64,000 nt of DNA from positions 38,857,460 through 38,921,459 of the forward strand of contig ML679970.1 in assembly GCA_007922225.1 (NCBI GenBank), given 5' to 3'. The position numbers and the translations under genes were made by a program. Below the pieces are notes generated by a model, which saw only the letters and a program-made list of their open reading frames with translations, did not search any database and had not been told where the DNA came from. Of this stretch, positions 34,241 through 46,503 are shown one piece after another. The DNA is from Emydura subglobosa (taxonomy: Eukaryota > Chordata > Testudines > Chelidae). Numbering within the stretch: position 1 is the first letter of the stretch; each line of letters starts with the position of its first letter.

Positions 34241-34703
34241 ATTTTGAAGTCGTGGGTTTAAGTCTTGCACCATCTCACACTGAAAAGCCACCTCCAGTTC
34301 ATTCAGCTATAAAATGGGTACCTGATCCATCCAGTTAAGGCAGTCAGACATGATGCTGGCTGCATCACTCCCTTGTATACTGTTGGCTATGACACTGACA
34401 TGCCTTAAACTTGTCAGCCTATTGAGCCATTGACTTGGGGATATTTGACATTTTCAAGGCATACTGAGAGGGGAAAAAGCCTTTACTGCTAGAATGCTGA
34501 AGAGATGTTTTTACATCTACTTTAAAATAAAACTCATCTTTGTTTTTGTTTTTTTCTGGTTTAGGGAAGACCATTTTCCTGTCTTTAAGCAGTTAAGTGT
34601 AGCTCAGCCTCTCATTCCAGCCCTCCTGCACCTCTTCCTTTGGGAAGTTAGGGCAATATTAAAACTGATGTTGTTTTCATCACTGTGCATAATACAACCC
34701 CAA

Positions 34704-35573
34704 GAATCATAGAATATTAGAGTTGGAAGGGACCTCAGGAGGTCATCTAGTCCAACCCTCTGCTCAAAGCAGGACTAACCTCAACTAAATCATCCCAGAC
34801 AGGGCTTTGTCAAGCTGCAGCTTAAAAACCTCTAAAGATGGAGATTCCACCACTTCCCTAGGTAACCCATTGCACCCATTCACCACCCTCCTAGTGAAAA
34901 CGTTTTTCCTAATGTCCAATCCAGACCTCCCCCACTGCAACTTGAGACCATTGCTCCTTGTTCTGTCATCTACTACCTTTAAGAACAGCCTATTTCCACC
35001 CTCCTTGGCCCCCTTTCAGGTAGTTAAAGGCGGCTATCAAATACCCCCTCATTCTTCTCTTTTGCAGACTAAACAAGTTCCCTCAGTCTCTCCTCATAAG
35101 TCTTGTGCTCCAGCCCCTAATCACTTTTGTTCTCCTCCGCTGAACCCTCTCCAACTTGTCCACCTCCTTTTTGTAGTGGGGAGGGGGGGGGGGTCAAAAC
35201 TGGACACAATACTCCAAATGCAGCCTCACCAATGCCGAATAGAGGGGAATAATCACATCCCTCGATCTGCTGGCAATACTCCTACTAATGCAGCCCAGTA
35301 TGCTACTAGCCTTCTTGGCAACCAGGGCACACTGCTGACTCATATCCAGCTTCTTATCCGCTGTAACCCCCAGGTCCTTTTCTGCAGAACTACTGCCTAG
35401 CCTGTCAGTCCCAAGTCTGTAGCTGTGCATGGGATTCTTTCGTCCTAAGTGGAGGACTCTGCACTTGTCCTTATTGAACCTCATCAGATTTCTTTTGGCC
35501 CAATCCTCCAATTTGTCTAGGTCCTTCTGTATCCTGTCCCTACCTTCCAGGGTATCCACCACTCCCTTTAGAA
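34704..35573 (-). pseudogene. CR1 LINE fragment, 3' end
   Basis: On the minus strand the pieces [41 protein letters not shown] and LHLEYCVQF are CR1 RT-thumb sequence, quoted here in parts. The 3' end has the ATTCTATGATTCT-type tail at 34704. There is a G-rich run near 35180. It is truncated just downstream of the FADD motif and has frameshifts. Confidence 0.9.
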
Positions 35574-35760
35574 CACAATAACAACAATTGTTTGCATTTC
35601 TGAGGTACTTTAGTATGCACTGAAGTATCTCAAAAGCCCTTTGTATTTTACTCTTCATGGTTACCATTATTTTCAGCTTCTTTTGGTTGCCAGTCATACA
35701 AAAAGCCTCTTCAGGTCTTCCCATCTTCCTGCGTGTACTAATCCCACAGATATTGCTATT

Positions 35761-35908
35761 CAGGCCCTGATTCAGTAAAGCACTTAAGTACGTGATTAAC
35801 TAAGATTATGGGTAACTCCATCCCAATTCAGCAAAGCACTTAAGCATGAAGTCAAATTTAATTCAAAGGGATTTAAGATATACTTAAATGTTTTGCTGAA
35901 TTGGGTCA
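35761..35908. mobile_element. Old MITE-like palindrome
   Basis: CAGGCCCTGATTCAGTAAAGCACTTAAGTA is mirrored by the complement of the right end (TGACCCAATTCAGCAAAACATTTAAGTATA) over about 30 bp. An internal repeat of the phrase AATTCAGCAAAGCACTTAAG also occurs. This is typical of ancient amniote MITEs. Confidence 0.6.
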
Positions 35909-37304
35909 TGAGACAACTTCTCTCCTTCTGAAACCATTGGAGGCTTGTACAGGCTTATTTTCTAGCTACACATCTATCTTGCCTTTACCAACTGCTTCTC
36001 TTGAACTCAGCAATTTCTGACACTTCAGTTAATTGTTCTAGAAAGGGAACAGTTTTGTTTGTTTTAAGTATCTAGATTTGCCATTCTTACTCTGAACTTT
36101 TGGTGACAACTATTTTTTGTTCTATTCTCTTGAAGAGGACCATGTCTTTGAGTGCTCTACACCAGACCAAAATAAGTATTTTGAATAATTACTACAGATA
36201 GTGGGAATCAAAGAGCTGTCTCAATATCAGGTTAGACTCCCTCCCGACATTCCTTAAAAGTGTTCTTAAAGATGGCCAGCTAATTGGTGGCAGACACTTC
36301 TGTTTAATTATAAGACATAACTGAGTCATTTAGGGTATTCTAATATTTCCACTTTTTAAAATATTTTGGAGAGCCCCAAATATGAGTCATTCTACTCCAC
36401 AACTTCTTTGGAAGAATAATTTTTTCAAAATGAAGCAAAAGGAAGAAAGAGATCTGAAATCAGTTTTTTCCCAGCTTGGGATATATCTAAATCAAATATG
36501 TCAACATGTGCAAGACAGTTTTGATCACAGTGGCACAAAATGCCTTTAAGCAAATGTTAAATATTTCTGTCCATGGACCCAGACATGATTTAATCAAAGC
36601 TCAAAGAATGATTTTGTAAGTAGTGTTTTTTCCCACATGAATTGAAGATTATAGCTTCCATTCTATCCTATAATTGCAGTTTAAAAAAGGCTTTAGTCTA
36701 GACATCTTTAGTTTTCTCTCTAACCTGTTTTCATCACTTGTTTCTGTTGTGTAGGAGTAAAATGACAATAAAAGTTAAAAGTCAAGGATTCCTGCTGGCA
36801 TTAGACCTTTTCCTGCAACATTTTCTTCAGTACATGCTCTCTCAACTACTCTTGATGAGACATATGAACTATATAAACTGCACTACTTAGATACAAGGCA
36901 TTCAATGTGGTAATTTTCTGTTAGTTTTCATCCTGGTATTTCTGAAGGCCACACATGAGAAGGAAAAAAATAGGATCTATTTTGTATCATACTGAAACCT
37001 CTACTGGCTGCCTATAACATATTGTAAAGAAAGATGGATACCTGCAGCCATATTTATGTATTTACATCTAACTGAGAGGAAAACAAGTTATTGTGGTAAT
37101 TCTAGCATCTCCTCAATCCACTATGATCTCTCTTAGGTCACAAGGGAAAGAGTGCTTGATGATCTCAGCCTAGCACCTTGACAAACAACCGGGCTCCTTC
37201 CAAAACTCTCATATAACACAGCAAAATCAGCATTATCACTTTTTAATCAAGTAACAACTTTCACTCAGCAGAAGACCAGGACTACATTAGTAAACTCGTT
37301 TAAG
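35909..37304. other. Intron, no feature recognised
   Basis: AT-rich sequence with no coding signal or clear repeat. Confidence 0.5.
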
Positions 37305-37940
37305 GTTAAGCCTTAGATCTACCCTACAGTTTTGTCAACAAAACAGTGGAAGTGTACACACTGAAATGCTCCTTCCACCAATGTAACTCCCCTGCTATGC
37401 CAATATAATAAAACCACTTCAACAAGAGGTACAGGATTTATGTCAATATAGTTATTGCGACATAGTATCAGTGTAGATGCTGCCTTCATTTGGAGCCATG
37501 AAACTGACAAGAAAACCAGGGAACTAGAACCCAGCTCCCTTGGGAACTGGGAGTTGGGGTGAGAAGCCCAGGTGGCTGGACCCCACTACCAGCGGGGGAC
37601 AAGAAGCCCAGGTGGTGGTGCTCCCAGCTGGGGTCCGAGGCAAGAACCTGGATGGCTGGAGCTTGCTCCCAGCAGGGAAGCCAGGGGGAGGAAGGAATGC
37701 CTACCAGGAACGTGTGCGGAAGCTGGGCTCCCAACAGGGAGCTGCCAGTGGAACTCAGGAACCAGGCTCTCAGCTCCCCACACTGCCCCTCTTAGGTCAG
37801 TGGAAGCACTTCTGGTGAGGACACGCACCACCAAACCAAGAAAGGTAATGCGGACATCAGCCACCACAGTAATTAATGCAGTGGCTGTAAGTCGACCTAA
37901 CACAGGTCGACTTATCTTTGTAGTGTAGACAAGGCCTTAG
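37305..37940. mobile_element. MITE-like element with CTACACTACA-type TIRs
   Basis: The left end CCTTAGATCTACCCTACAGTTTTGTC and the complement of the right end (CCTAAGGCCTTGTCTACACTACAAAGATAAGTCGAC) align over about 30 bp. The GC-rich centre (37520-37800) contains repeated AGAAGCCCAGGTGG and CCAGCTGGGG-like phrases. The ORFs seen there on both strands are products of composition. Confidence 0.6.
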
Positions 37941-38235
37941 GTGCATGGACTGATCTGGAAGTTTGTACAATAACTGCCCATGCTACAGCTACTGTTAGTT
38001 AATGCTCTGAGTCACCCACTTTCATAAGAACTAAACTTCATACCCAAAAAACACCAAACTTGATATTTTGATGTATGCATCACAAAACTGCCAGTTGCTG
38101 AATTCATCTATCAAAGTTCCTTATGACAAGAGCGAGAAAAGAGAGTTCAGACATTTTTCTCCAAGCTTTGTACTCTCTGAATTCACATTTTTCCATGTGA
38201 GATGAAAAGCAAATAAAAGATTGATATTGTCCTAC

Positions 38236-38390
38236 CTGATCTGCTTGCCCTCTCGGACATCATACAAAGAAAAGAAGACATCTGTGTCCTCCCCAATAGT
38301 ATTATAGGTGAAGCTCTTTAGACTGAGAAAGAAGTGATGAGGCACTGGCATACGGCAAGCTTCCCCATGACGCTGACGAATTGTATCCAC
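38236..38390 (-). CDS. DOCK3: DOCK3 exon (155 nt), third of the three found
   Basis: DOCK3 is a Rac guanine nucleotide exchange factor acting at the membrane in neurons. On the minus strand the exon follows an AG acceptor (38391-38392) and ends before GTAGGA (38230-38235). It reads 51 full codons from GTG, including VDTIRQRHGEACRMPVPHHF and GEDTDVFFSLYDVREGKQI, then two bases of a split Ser codon. From memory this is nearly identical to the vertebrate DOCK3 segment between the N-terminal SH3 domain and the DHR-1 (C2) domain; the DOCK4 paralogue differs more. Its phase matches the 42-nt exon upstream. No following exon (ISERFLVR...) is found to the left, so the intron downstream is longer than 38 kb and contains the hAT and DIRS-1 elements. 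Confidence 0.93.
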
Positions 38391-39731
38391 CTAATTTTTA
38401 AAAATCAAAAACAAGTATTATTTTCTTCACAAATAAGGGGCACGTAACTCACATGGCAGAGTCACAACTGAGACAATGTTCTTCCTTCTCCATGGAATAG
38501 AAATTTAGCCTCATGAATTAGGTTCTAAGTCAGAGCCATAAGGCAGATGTGTTTTCAGTTTTTCTAATTTGAACTTATATGTTTGTTTTTCTTTGAAGTG
38601 GTTTTAGAAGCAAAGATAAGCAGATGCGTAGTGTCACCAATCTGAAATCAACTTACCTATCCATCAGCAGACCATATCAATTCTGTTTTACAGCCATTGC
38701 TCCTGATTCCAGAAAAATTTCATCTGGTTGACTCACATTGTTACCAGGTTTTAAAATTCTAAAGAAATACCATCTGCTTCTTACTGAGTTTTTATAATAG
38801 TTGCAGCTTATTAAACACCTCCGTGAATAAGAAAAATGTGGAATTGGCCATGTGAGTTGGGGCAGGGAAATTGAGGTCTAAAACAAAGATATTTTGGTAA
38901 GGAAACTCCAGGAACAGCTAAGCTTAGGGAGAAAGCTTAGGCTGGGGTTTATCTTTTATTATTGATATTTGAGCAACCAAAAAAGTCAAATCCCAAGAAG
39001 GGTGTACATTTGGGCCCAATACCAGTTACATCATTTATACCAGTGGAAAGTGCATGTAAAATAGTACCATTCTGATTTGATAGTGTTTTATATATAGTTT
39101 GCATTTGTGTAAATAAATACATAAGGTGCAGGTCAACAATGTATTGAGATGATTCTGTTCAGAATGGGCTGAGAGTATATTTCCTTAAAGGGACAATGTT
39201 AAAATTTTAGTTTTCAAAATTGCCCTATCTTGAAAGTCACAATCTAAATGGAAAAATTCTCTGAATTTTAAAATAAATCAAGGTGTAACAGGATATATTC
39301 ACAGCCTAGTATGCCTGTTACAAGGTCCAATCCTTTAAAGCCGGAAATTTTGGGAAGCACCATTCCAAGTATGGAGATTCTGTGACCAAGAAAGAACTAG
39401 GTGATAGTAAGGCTACATAAAAATGCAACCTTTCAAGGGAAAGGGCGTGTGGATGGAGAGGAGAGAGACCAGGATAGATAGGCACTGTTTGTGGGTCTCT
39501 CCATGATAGAAGTCCTGATAAGAGCAGCAGCCTGAGCTGAGGAAAAGGATGCTTAGACATAGGCTGGAGAGGGACCTGGGGAAGGATGAATGACGCTTTG
39601 AGATCTTTGGATGAAAGGCTTTATATACATAACAGTCAGTAAGTGATTTGCATTATTTCTTTACATTCGGATACATTATCACAGACGTCAAAGAAAAAAG
39701 ACACTATGCTAGGGTTTTGCAGCCGTCTTAC

Positions 39732-39773
39732 CTGTGTTGTGCTTTGCTGGACACTGTGCCTACTTGATAAATG
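39732..39773 (-). CDS. DOCK3: DOCK3 small exon (42 nt)
   Basis: On the minus strand a CCTCCACAG acceptor is followed by 14 codons reading HLSSRHSVQQSTTQ and then a GTAAGA donor (39726-39731). The peptide fits the known DOCK3 linker following DLYKM. Both ends are in phase 0, so skipping would keep the frame and remove 14 residues. It is too short to show up as an ORF. The distance to the next exon is only 1.3 kb. Confidence 0.92.
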
Positions 39774-42700
39774 CTGTGGAGGAAAAAAGAACAATAAAAA
39801 TAACAATTGTTTATTATATCAGAAACATTTGCACTCTATACAGTGTCAGGCCACTATTTTTAAAAATTAATTTTCAACCCTAATATCCTCCTGTCTGTAC
39901 ATACAGTCTCCATATGAATTCCTCTAATTTGTTATTGTGTTCTTTGTCAAACATGCTATCGATGACATTTCTGATATCACAACAAACTGATTATTCAGTT
40001 TATTTTCATAATTCAGAATGATTTTCTTTTGCTTATCTTATTCATTAAGACCTACATCAAGACCACTAGCTTTCTCTGACAACTCTTTCACATCTAACTG
40101 GGGTAATTTAAGAGTGGTGTTGCCTTAACTTGGAATGTAAATAGCTCTCAAAGATTTGATGATAGTATTTAAAATGGTCTTTGTATGTCAGTTAAAAAGG
40201 CCCTTTTTCTTATATTGGGTAACTTAAGGTATCGAAATGCAGGAGTACCCTATTATTATTAATCCCCATCTACTATGTGTTAACCTAGGAACAGATGCAG
40301 TTGTTTAAACATACACAGAGATAGAAGCTACAAAGGTGGTGATTTTTTTTTTATACTTTCCATGTTCAAATTTTGCACAGATCTGGATCGTGTGATACAA
40401 AATGAGATTCCAGTAAACATTTGATGACATTTTCACTAATCTCAAATAGTCAATACCTGTACAGAAACATTTGTAGTAAGAGCAACATCTCTAAAATTGT
40501 AACTCAGAGGATGATCCTGTTGTTTTTTTTAAAGCTTTTCATGCTAAAGGGTAACATTATAATCAGAAAATGGACTGCAAGACTCTAACTGTGCATGTTT
40601 AATCTCCAAAGGGGAGATTTAAATATTAATCTAAATTGAAAAGGTTTCAGAGGGTTTAAAAAAAAAAACAACCTTGTTAATGATTTTGCCATGCCTTGTT
40701 GGGTACCTTTATTTTAACTTTACTATTTAAAAAATGAAATATCTTGTCAACATGATCAACGGAGTTCCATGTTCTTTCCCTTCTCTTCTTACCCTATCCT
40801 TTTCAGACACATCTCAGACCTTGTTGTTCTGACAAACACACTACCTAGTAGCACCTGCATGATTTGTTGTCAACATGGCAGCAGTTGCAGTAACAGAAAT
40901 ACAACAAACTCAGAAATTCCAAAACAGTATCTCCAAGCCATGACATTCTTATGAGTCTTGCAGTCAGAAAAAATTAATAAAAAACAGAGGAAAAAGGCCA
41001 TTTTATTTTGGGATGGAAAGATATTCTATACAAAGGAATTAGCTCAACAAGAGAAATGGAGGTTAAAGTATCTGCATTTTAACAATAGTGGGCTGAATAT
41101 CCTTTTTGCATCTTTGGCTGGCCAACAGACTGGATTTCATCGCAGTCCATACTTTTGATGCTTCAGGGCTAATGCAATGCACTCCACTTTTGGTTGACCC
41201 TGATGGCCATCCAGAAACAATATAGATTTAATGTGTACTTGCCCACTGCCACTTTCTTTAGCATTTCATATTAGCTAATTTACACAGCTCCCCACTCAGC
41301 TTGCTGGTGTCTGTGGATCCCATTCTTAGGTACGTAACTCTCCCCAGGCTTTGCACAGGGAACCTGGATCCCTGATTCTGCGTTGTAGATTCCATTAGAT
41401 GGCAGGGTGCCTAAAATGTAGGCACTGCAATGCTTAGTTTAAGTCTCCTTTGTGGATCTAGCCAAAGGCCTTTTACCTTTTTTAACCACCAGAGAATTGC
41501 AGCAATAGCCTACTAATGCACACCACTGCTATTTCTGACTCATCATAGCTTACTGCTACACCATAATGACTAATAAGGCTATTATAGTATGGTTTATTAA
41601 TCTTACACTTCATTATTTTTGAACAACCTTCCTAAAGTTTTGTGGGTTTTATGCAATGTATCCTTCCGCTATGAAAAACAATTGTTTCAATACCTCATTT
41701 TGAATATATTTATTGCTTGTTTATTTTTCTAACCCATTCTCTCTTTTAAAAGTTGTTCCTTGAAACATTTGTATCCTCTTCCCCTTTCCCTCTCCTCCCA
41801 TTCCATTGCCACCACCAGAAGTAGGGAACAGGTGTTTTCTGTGAGTTTCAGTGATAAAGTCTCCGCTTTGCCCACAGGGAGTTTGGTGTATGGCTATAGA
41901 ATCATCAAAAAAGCCCAAACAACATTAAAATTTGCCTTTGGACTAATACCATTCCCATCTGTACACTAAAAGTATTTTGTACTCAGCTGTGAAAACAGTC
42001 TCTCTCTCCTCCCCTCAAACATCCTCACAGATCACCACAGTACACACAGTATGCATATGGCCTGCAAAAAATGACATAAAATGGAAGATGGCTAGAGTTT
42101 AGTGCAGGATATCGCAATCTGAGTCCTACTATTACAAAACAGCTTTGTCTTATTTTTTTGCTGTGATGGAGGCAAATATGAGGTTTCTTTTGCCTCCCTC
42201 AAGGCATCTACAAAGCCCTAGTCAGTAGTGTTCTAGGTGACGAGCACCCACGCTGTATCTACTTGCATGCAAAGTCAAATGTTTCACAATGTGGGGAATT
42301 TTCAGTCTACTCCAGGGCAAAGCTTGTTCAGATTTGGACTGGTTCATCAGCCTCTTTAATGGCAGGAGTCAAGTTTATGAACAACAACAACTTATATAAA
42401 ACCCAACTGAGTCCCAAAAACTGAACAACAGAATGTGCTTAAGTTCTGTTATTCTGTATTTTCTATTAGTAAAAATCAGAATATGGACATTTAAAGGCAC
42501 ATCACTTCTGAAACAAAAAGTTTCTGCAACGTGGTTCAGAATTTTACAATCCATGCTGGAGCAGGGAGGAGTGGAAGCAGAAGCCTCTTTTATTTCTATT
42601 ATATATTTACAAATATTTAAAAAAAAAAAAGAAAGGAAAAGAAACTTTAAAAGCTCTCCAGTTCTGTATAAAAGCCACCAACCTCTACTCTCTTTGAACT

Positions 42701-43690
42701 CTCCATGTACCCTGCTTTTTTCAAATCAAATAATAGGTTCTTTGCAAGTCTATTTCTAAATTGATTCAGTTTCTCTCCACTTACGCCACACAGAACAATA
42801 TATTAAAATAGAAATATTAAAGATACTACAGATCAGTCAAAATTTCCCTTTATCTAGCATGATATCCTCCTGAGTCTTAATGTTCTGTTTGAATACAATC
42901 AAAGCAAAAGTAAGCAGAAATTAATTAATGAGCAAGAAGCTTGAAATGTTATTCCCTGATGCAATATCCCTTCAAAAGTAGTGTATCTGTAAGAAATTCT
43001 GATATATTATTCATCTTAATTTAAAAAGAAAATAGTTCAATTTAAAGACAAATAGCTGAGGCCTGGAATAAACATGATCAGTAACTCTGTCTTCTGCCCA
43101 TCTACAGTACTCACCCTGTAGGTATTTCAGAAAGATGCATAAAAAAACTGAATCAATTAATCTAAATGAAGGCTAAACCAATGTTTAGAGGCTACATTTA
43201 AATCTTTCTGGAGATCTGCAAATATCTCCAAAGACGTGCCCTGTTTATTTCTTTCCTGTGCCCATTCTTGCTAAATAACAGTGTCCCACTATTACTGCTG
43301 TGCTGCTGAGCCTATACCACTGACTGATGTAGATTAAATCCAGAGGCAACACCAACTACAAGCTGATTTACAGGAAGCCCCATGGAAGAGTTTAACACAG
43401 AATACATTTCCCATAATTTTATATAGGTTAAAAAATAATATATATATACAAACAAGCGCTATTCAGCTTATACTATTTTTTTAAAAAGCTTGCATCTCTT
43501 CATAAGTGTGTGGTATCAGACAACAATGGCGCACACAGAATTTTTTTTTCCATTTTGTTGTGTGGTGTTTCCTTGTGGAATCTTTTTTACAGTTGCTAAG
43601 GATGGATTATACTGTCTCTAAGCATGAATTTTTCACGTCAGTCATCCATTCAAATATCATGCTGCTATACGGAAGGCGTAGTAGAAAGTG
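39774..43690. other. DOCK3 intron; one MITE-family fragment
   Basis: At about 41290-41457 the sequence GGATCCCATTCTTAGGTACGTA to CCTTTGTGGATCTAGCC (quoted in parts) matches the right part of the transposon at 16349-17437. The rest is AT-rich intron with no other feature that I can support. Confidence 0.45.
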
Positions 43691-44467
43691 AGAGCCTGAG
43701 GCCTAGTATAACGGGCCTAGATACATGACGGAGCTGAGGCCTGAACCAAAGTCTGGCTTTAGAAAACAGCAACTGCTTGCCCGCTTACAAGTTCACTGAT
43801 TGATACAGGAACTTGGCAGAAACACATGCATTGGCATTCCTAAGGAGCAGTAACAGGAACACAGTATTGTTGAAAGCAATAGTAGTCCTAACTCTCCCGA
43901 TATATGCTGATTACAGAAACAATCCTGGGAGACCGTACCCATGCTCCCCAAACAGAAATACAACATAGGGAGGCAGAACAGATTCCCCCCAAGATACAGT
44001 GATGCACAAACACAATCATGAGAGACAGTAGAGAGATACCCCCGACCTTAAGACAGAAGAGAAAAGATGATGGATGAAGATGTCATGCTTGATTTGGAGG
44101 CAAGGTATGCAGCTATAGCCGACGTCAGAGATGCAATGTGAAACATGTTTGTATCAGGGTATAAGAAAGGAATCCTAGCAGGCACATCTTTGTCCAGCCG
44201 AGGGGATAATGGAAAGTCTCGCCATTAACTACGCTGGTCCACTGTAACAAGCATACATGTCCTAATGTACCTGTAGCTCCTATGGGGCACTAGCACTGTG
44301 CTTCGCTTGCAATAAACCTGGCTGAGTGCTTTTGCCACTTATCTGTGGTAATTTACTGGTTGTGCTTAATGAGGTCTATCGATTCAACTAGCTGCAGAAG
44401 CTGAGATTCTGTCCAGAGGGGAAATCACACCAGCATGCACCCCATAACCGACTGACAACAGAAGGAT
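43691..44467 (+). mobile_element. Possible solo LTR of a retroviral-type element
   Basis: A TATA-like GTATAAGAAAGG at about 44158 is followed about 150 bp later by AATAAA at about 44311 and then CCTGGCTGAGTGCTTTTGCC. This is the usual order of promoter, polyadenylation signal and R/U5 in an LTR. No second LTR, coding region or target duplication was found, so the ends are uncertain. Confidence 0.4.
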
Positions 44468-44768
44468 GCTGAGGTCTGGTCTACATTTAAAATTTAGATC
44501 GACGTATATGTAATACTCAGGGATGTGAAAAATCCACATGCGTGAGTGCCGTAGCTATGCTGACCTAATCCTTAATGTAGATGCAGCTACGTCAATGGAA
44601 AAATGATTCCATCAACCTAGCTATTGTCACTCAGGGATGTGGTGTTCAAACAGCAAAAGAAATAATCTCCATCATTATAGACTGCATCTCTGTCCTTGAG
44701 TTATGCCGGCATAGCTACATCACCATAACTACACCACTATAGTCCCTGTAGATTAGACATGGCCTGAG
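44468..44768. mobile_element. MITE-like element with CTGAGG..GTCTACA ends
   Basis: The left end (CTGAGGTCTGGTCTACA) and the complement of the right end (CTCAGGCCATGTCTAATCTACA) are imperfect inverted repeats. The phrase CTCAGGGATGTG occurs twice, and GCTACGTCAATGGAAAAATG/CATTTTTCC-type pairs suggest internal palindromes. It abuts the old DIRS element. Confidence 0.55.
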
Positions 44769-46123
44769 TTGGGGTGTTTCATCTTGCCTTTGTCTCAAAG
44801 AAGAGCTGAATATGGATGCACAGGCACCAAAATGTGGGAACCAGAATTGCCTGGGCCACCTAGGAGCAATCAAGATCACCAATGCTCCATCTTGTTTGAT
44901 CTTCCTCAGAGATTGAGGTAAGGGAGGGATGGGTATGCATTTTGCATACATCAGTTGTTCCTGATGAACTAGTTGAACTAGAAATATGCCCCCTCTGGAA
45001 TCATGGCCTTGAGCTGCTTTGTAGCAGTAGGTCGAGTGTTTCTTGTTCTTTTGAGATGCAAAGAGATCCCAAAATGGGAATCTCCACTGCTATAAGATTC
45101 TCTCTGTATCACCAAGTTGTGTGGTTCCCATTAGTGGTCTCTGGAGAAGTATCCCCTGAAAGGTGCATGGCTGACAGGGTGATCTGGTGATGAATGCACC
45201 AGTTCCAGAGATTGACTGTATGTATAAAAAGAGGGGTGGACCTTTGCTCCCCCTTGTTTGTTACTATAATAAACTGTTGTCATATTGTCTGATATAATTT
45301 GAACATGCATGATCTGGATAAATGGTAGAAATAATTTGCAAGCTTTGTGTACTGCATGGAGCTCTAGAAGGTTTATGTGCAATTTGGGATTTTTGGTGGG
45401 TCCAGGTATCCAGTGCTATGTGTTCATCCAGATGGGCTCCCAGCCTAGTAGTGTAGCATCTGTAATCAGTCTTTCTTGTGGGTAATGGAGGGATGAAGCG
45501 AACCCCCATGCATACCATCCCCTGGTTGTCCCATCAGAAGAGAGAAGCCAGAACTCCGTGGGAGAGCAGTATCTGTTTGTGCAGACTGTGCTTGCTTAAA
45601 AGTTCTGTAACCAAGCTTACAGACATCGAAGGCTGAGTCTCGTACATGGCCACATGACCTAGGAGGATGAGACAGGATCAAACTGTCACCTGCGAGCTCA
45701 CCTGTAGCTGAATGATGAGATCCTTCAGAACTTGGAACATGTCCTCAGATAGGTATGCTATGGCACTGATTGAGTCTAAGGTCATCCCAGTAAAGTCTGC
45801 AGTCCATGTGGAAACTAAATTGGACTTTTCTACATTTACTTGGAGCCCTCAGAAGAGTTAGAGATTGAGAAGAGACAGGGTTGTTGACCATTCCTGTTGA
45901 TATGATTTCCCTGTGAGCAACAGGTCATTGAGGAAGCTGACAAGCCATGATAATAGAGGTGAGCAGTCCCTACCTCTAGTATGCTCATGAATAGTCTTGC
46001 TGCCGTTGAGAGGCCTTAGGGTGCCCTCTGTGGGAGCACTCTCTATATTAATAATGACCTAGTCCCCTGGTGAATCACAGGAATCTCCTGCGTGCAGAGT
46101 GTCTATGTGGATGTCTATGTGGA
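44769..46123 (-). pseudogene. Old DIRS element, downstream part: RT C-terminus, RNase H, methyltransferase-like
   Basis: On the minus strand broken frames give FHIDIHID (continuing an RT DAYF motif), LGAHLDEH (RNase H), HINLLELHAVHKACKLFLPF, ISDNMTTVYYSNKQGGAKVH and, at the left, MYAKCIPIPPLPQSLRKIKQ with ILIAPRWPRQFWFP. These match in order the ORF2 of DIRS-1 and DIRS-2 but with many stops and frameshifts. No ORF3 or terminus is recognisable at the left, where a MITE begins. It was already old when DIRS-2 inserted. Confidence 0.85.
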
Positions 46124-46345
46124 AAAACAGGGTTACTTACCAGTAACTGTTGTTCTTCGAGATGTGTTGCTCATATCCATTCCATGTAGGTGAGTGCGCG
46201 CCCCGTGCACGAGCCTGCGGAAAACTTTTCTGCCCTAGCAACCCAGCGGTCGGTCTCGGCGCCCCCTGGAGTGGCGCGCGCATAGCGCGGTATATAGGGC
46301 GCCACCGACCACGCGGGTCCCCAGTCCCTTCTTTCTGCCGACTCC
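46124..46345. repeat. DIRS-2 left inverted terminal repeat
   Basis: This is the imperfect reverse complement of 52535-52733. It includes GGTATATAGGGCGCCACCGA and GTCCCCAGTCCCTTCTTTC. The outer part is again AAACAGGGTTACTTACC. Confidence 0.9.
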
Positions 46346-46369
46346 GACAGCGGGGACGGAGGGTGGGTT

Positions 46370-46470
46370 TGGAATGGATATGAGCAACACATCTCGAAGA
46401 ACAACAGTTACTGGTAAGTAACCCTGTTTTCTCTCTTCGAGAGTTGCTCATATGCATTCCATGTAGGTGA
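46370..46470. repeat. DIRS-2 internal complementary region
   Basis: Positions 46370-46428 are the reverse complement of the left terminus. Positions 46429-46470 are the reverse complement of the right terminus. They join at CCCTGTTTTCTCTC, which marks the circle junction. Confidence 0.92.
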
Positions 46471-46503
46471 TTACATAGCCATACCTTTGGCGGTGGGAAG
46501 GAG

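Noticed and set aside
37540..37928. Cluster of ORFs on both strands
   Set aside because: These are composition products of the GC-rich centre of a MITE-like element.
46150..46404. Small ORFs in the DIRS-2 left terminal repeat on both strands
   Set aside because: They arise from the inverted repeat itself. Similar ones appear at the other ITRs and none has a domain.
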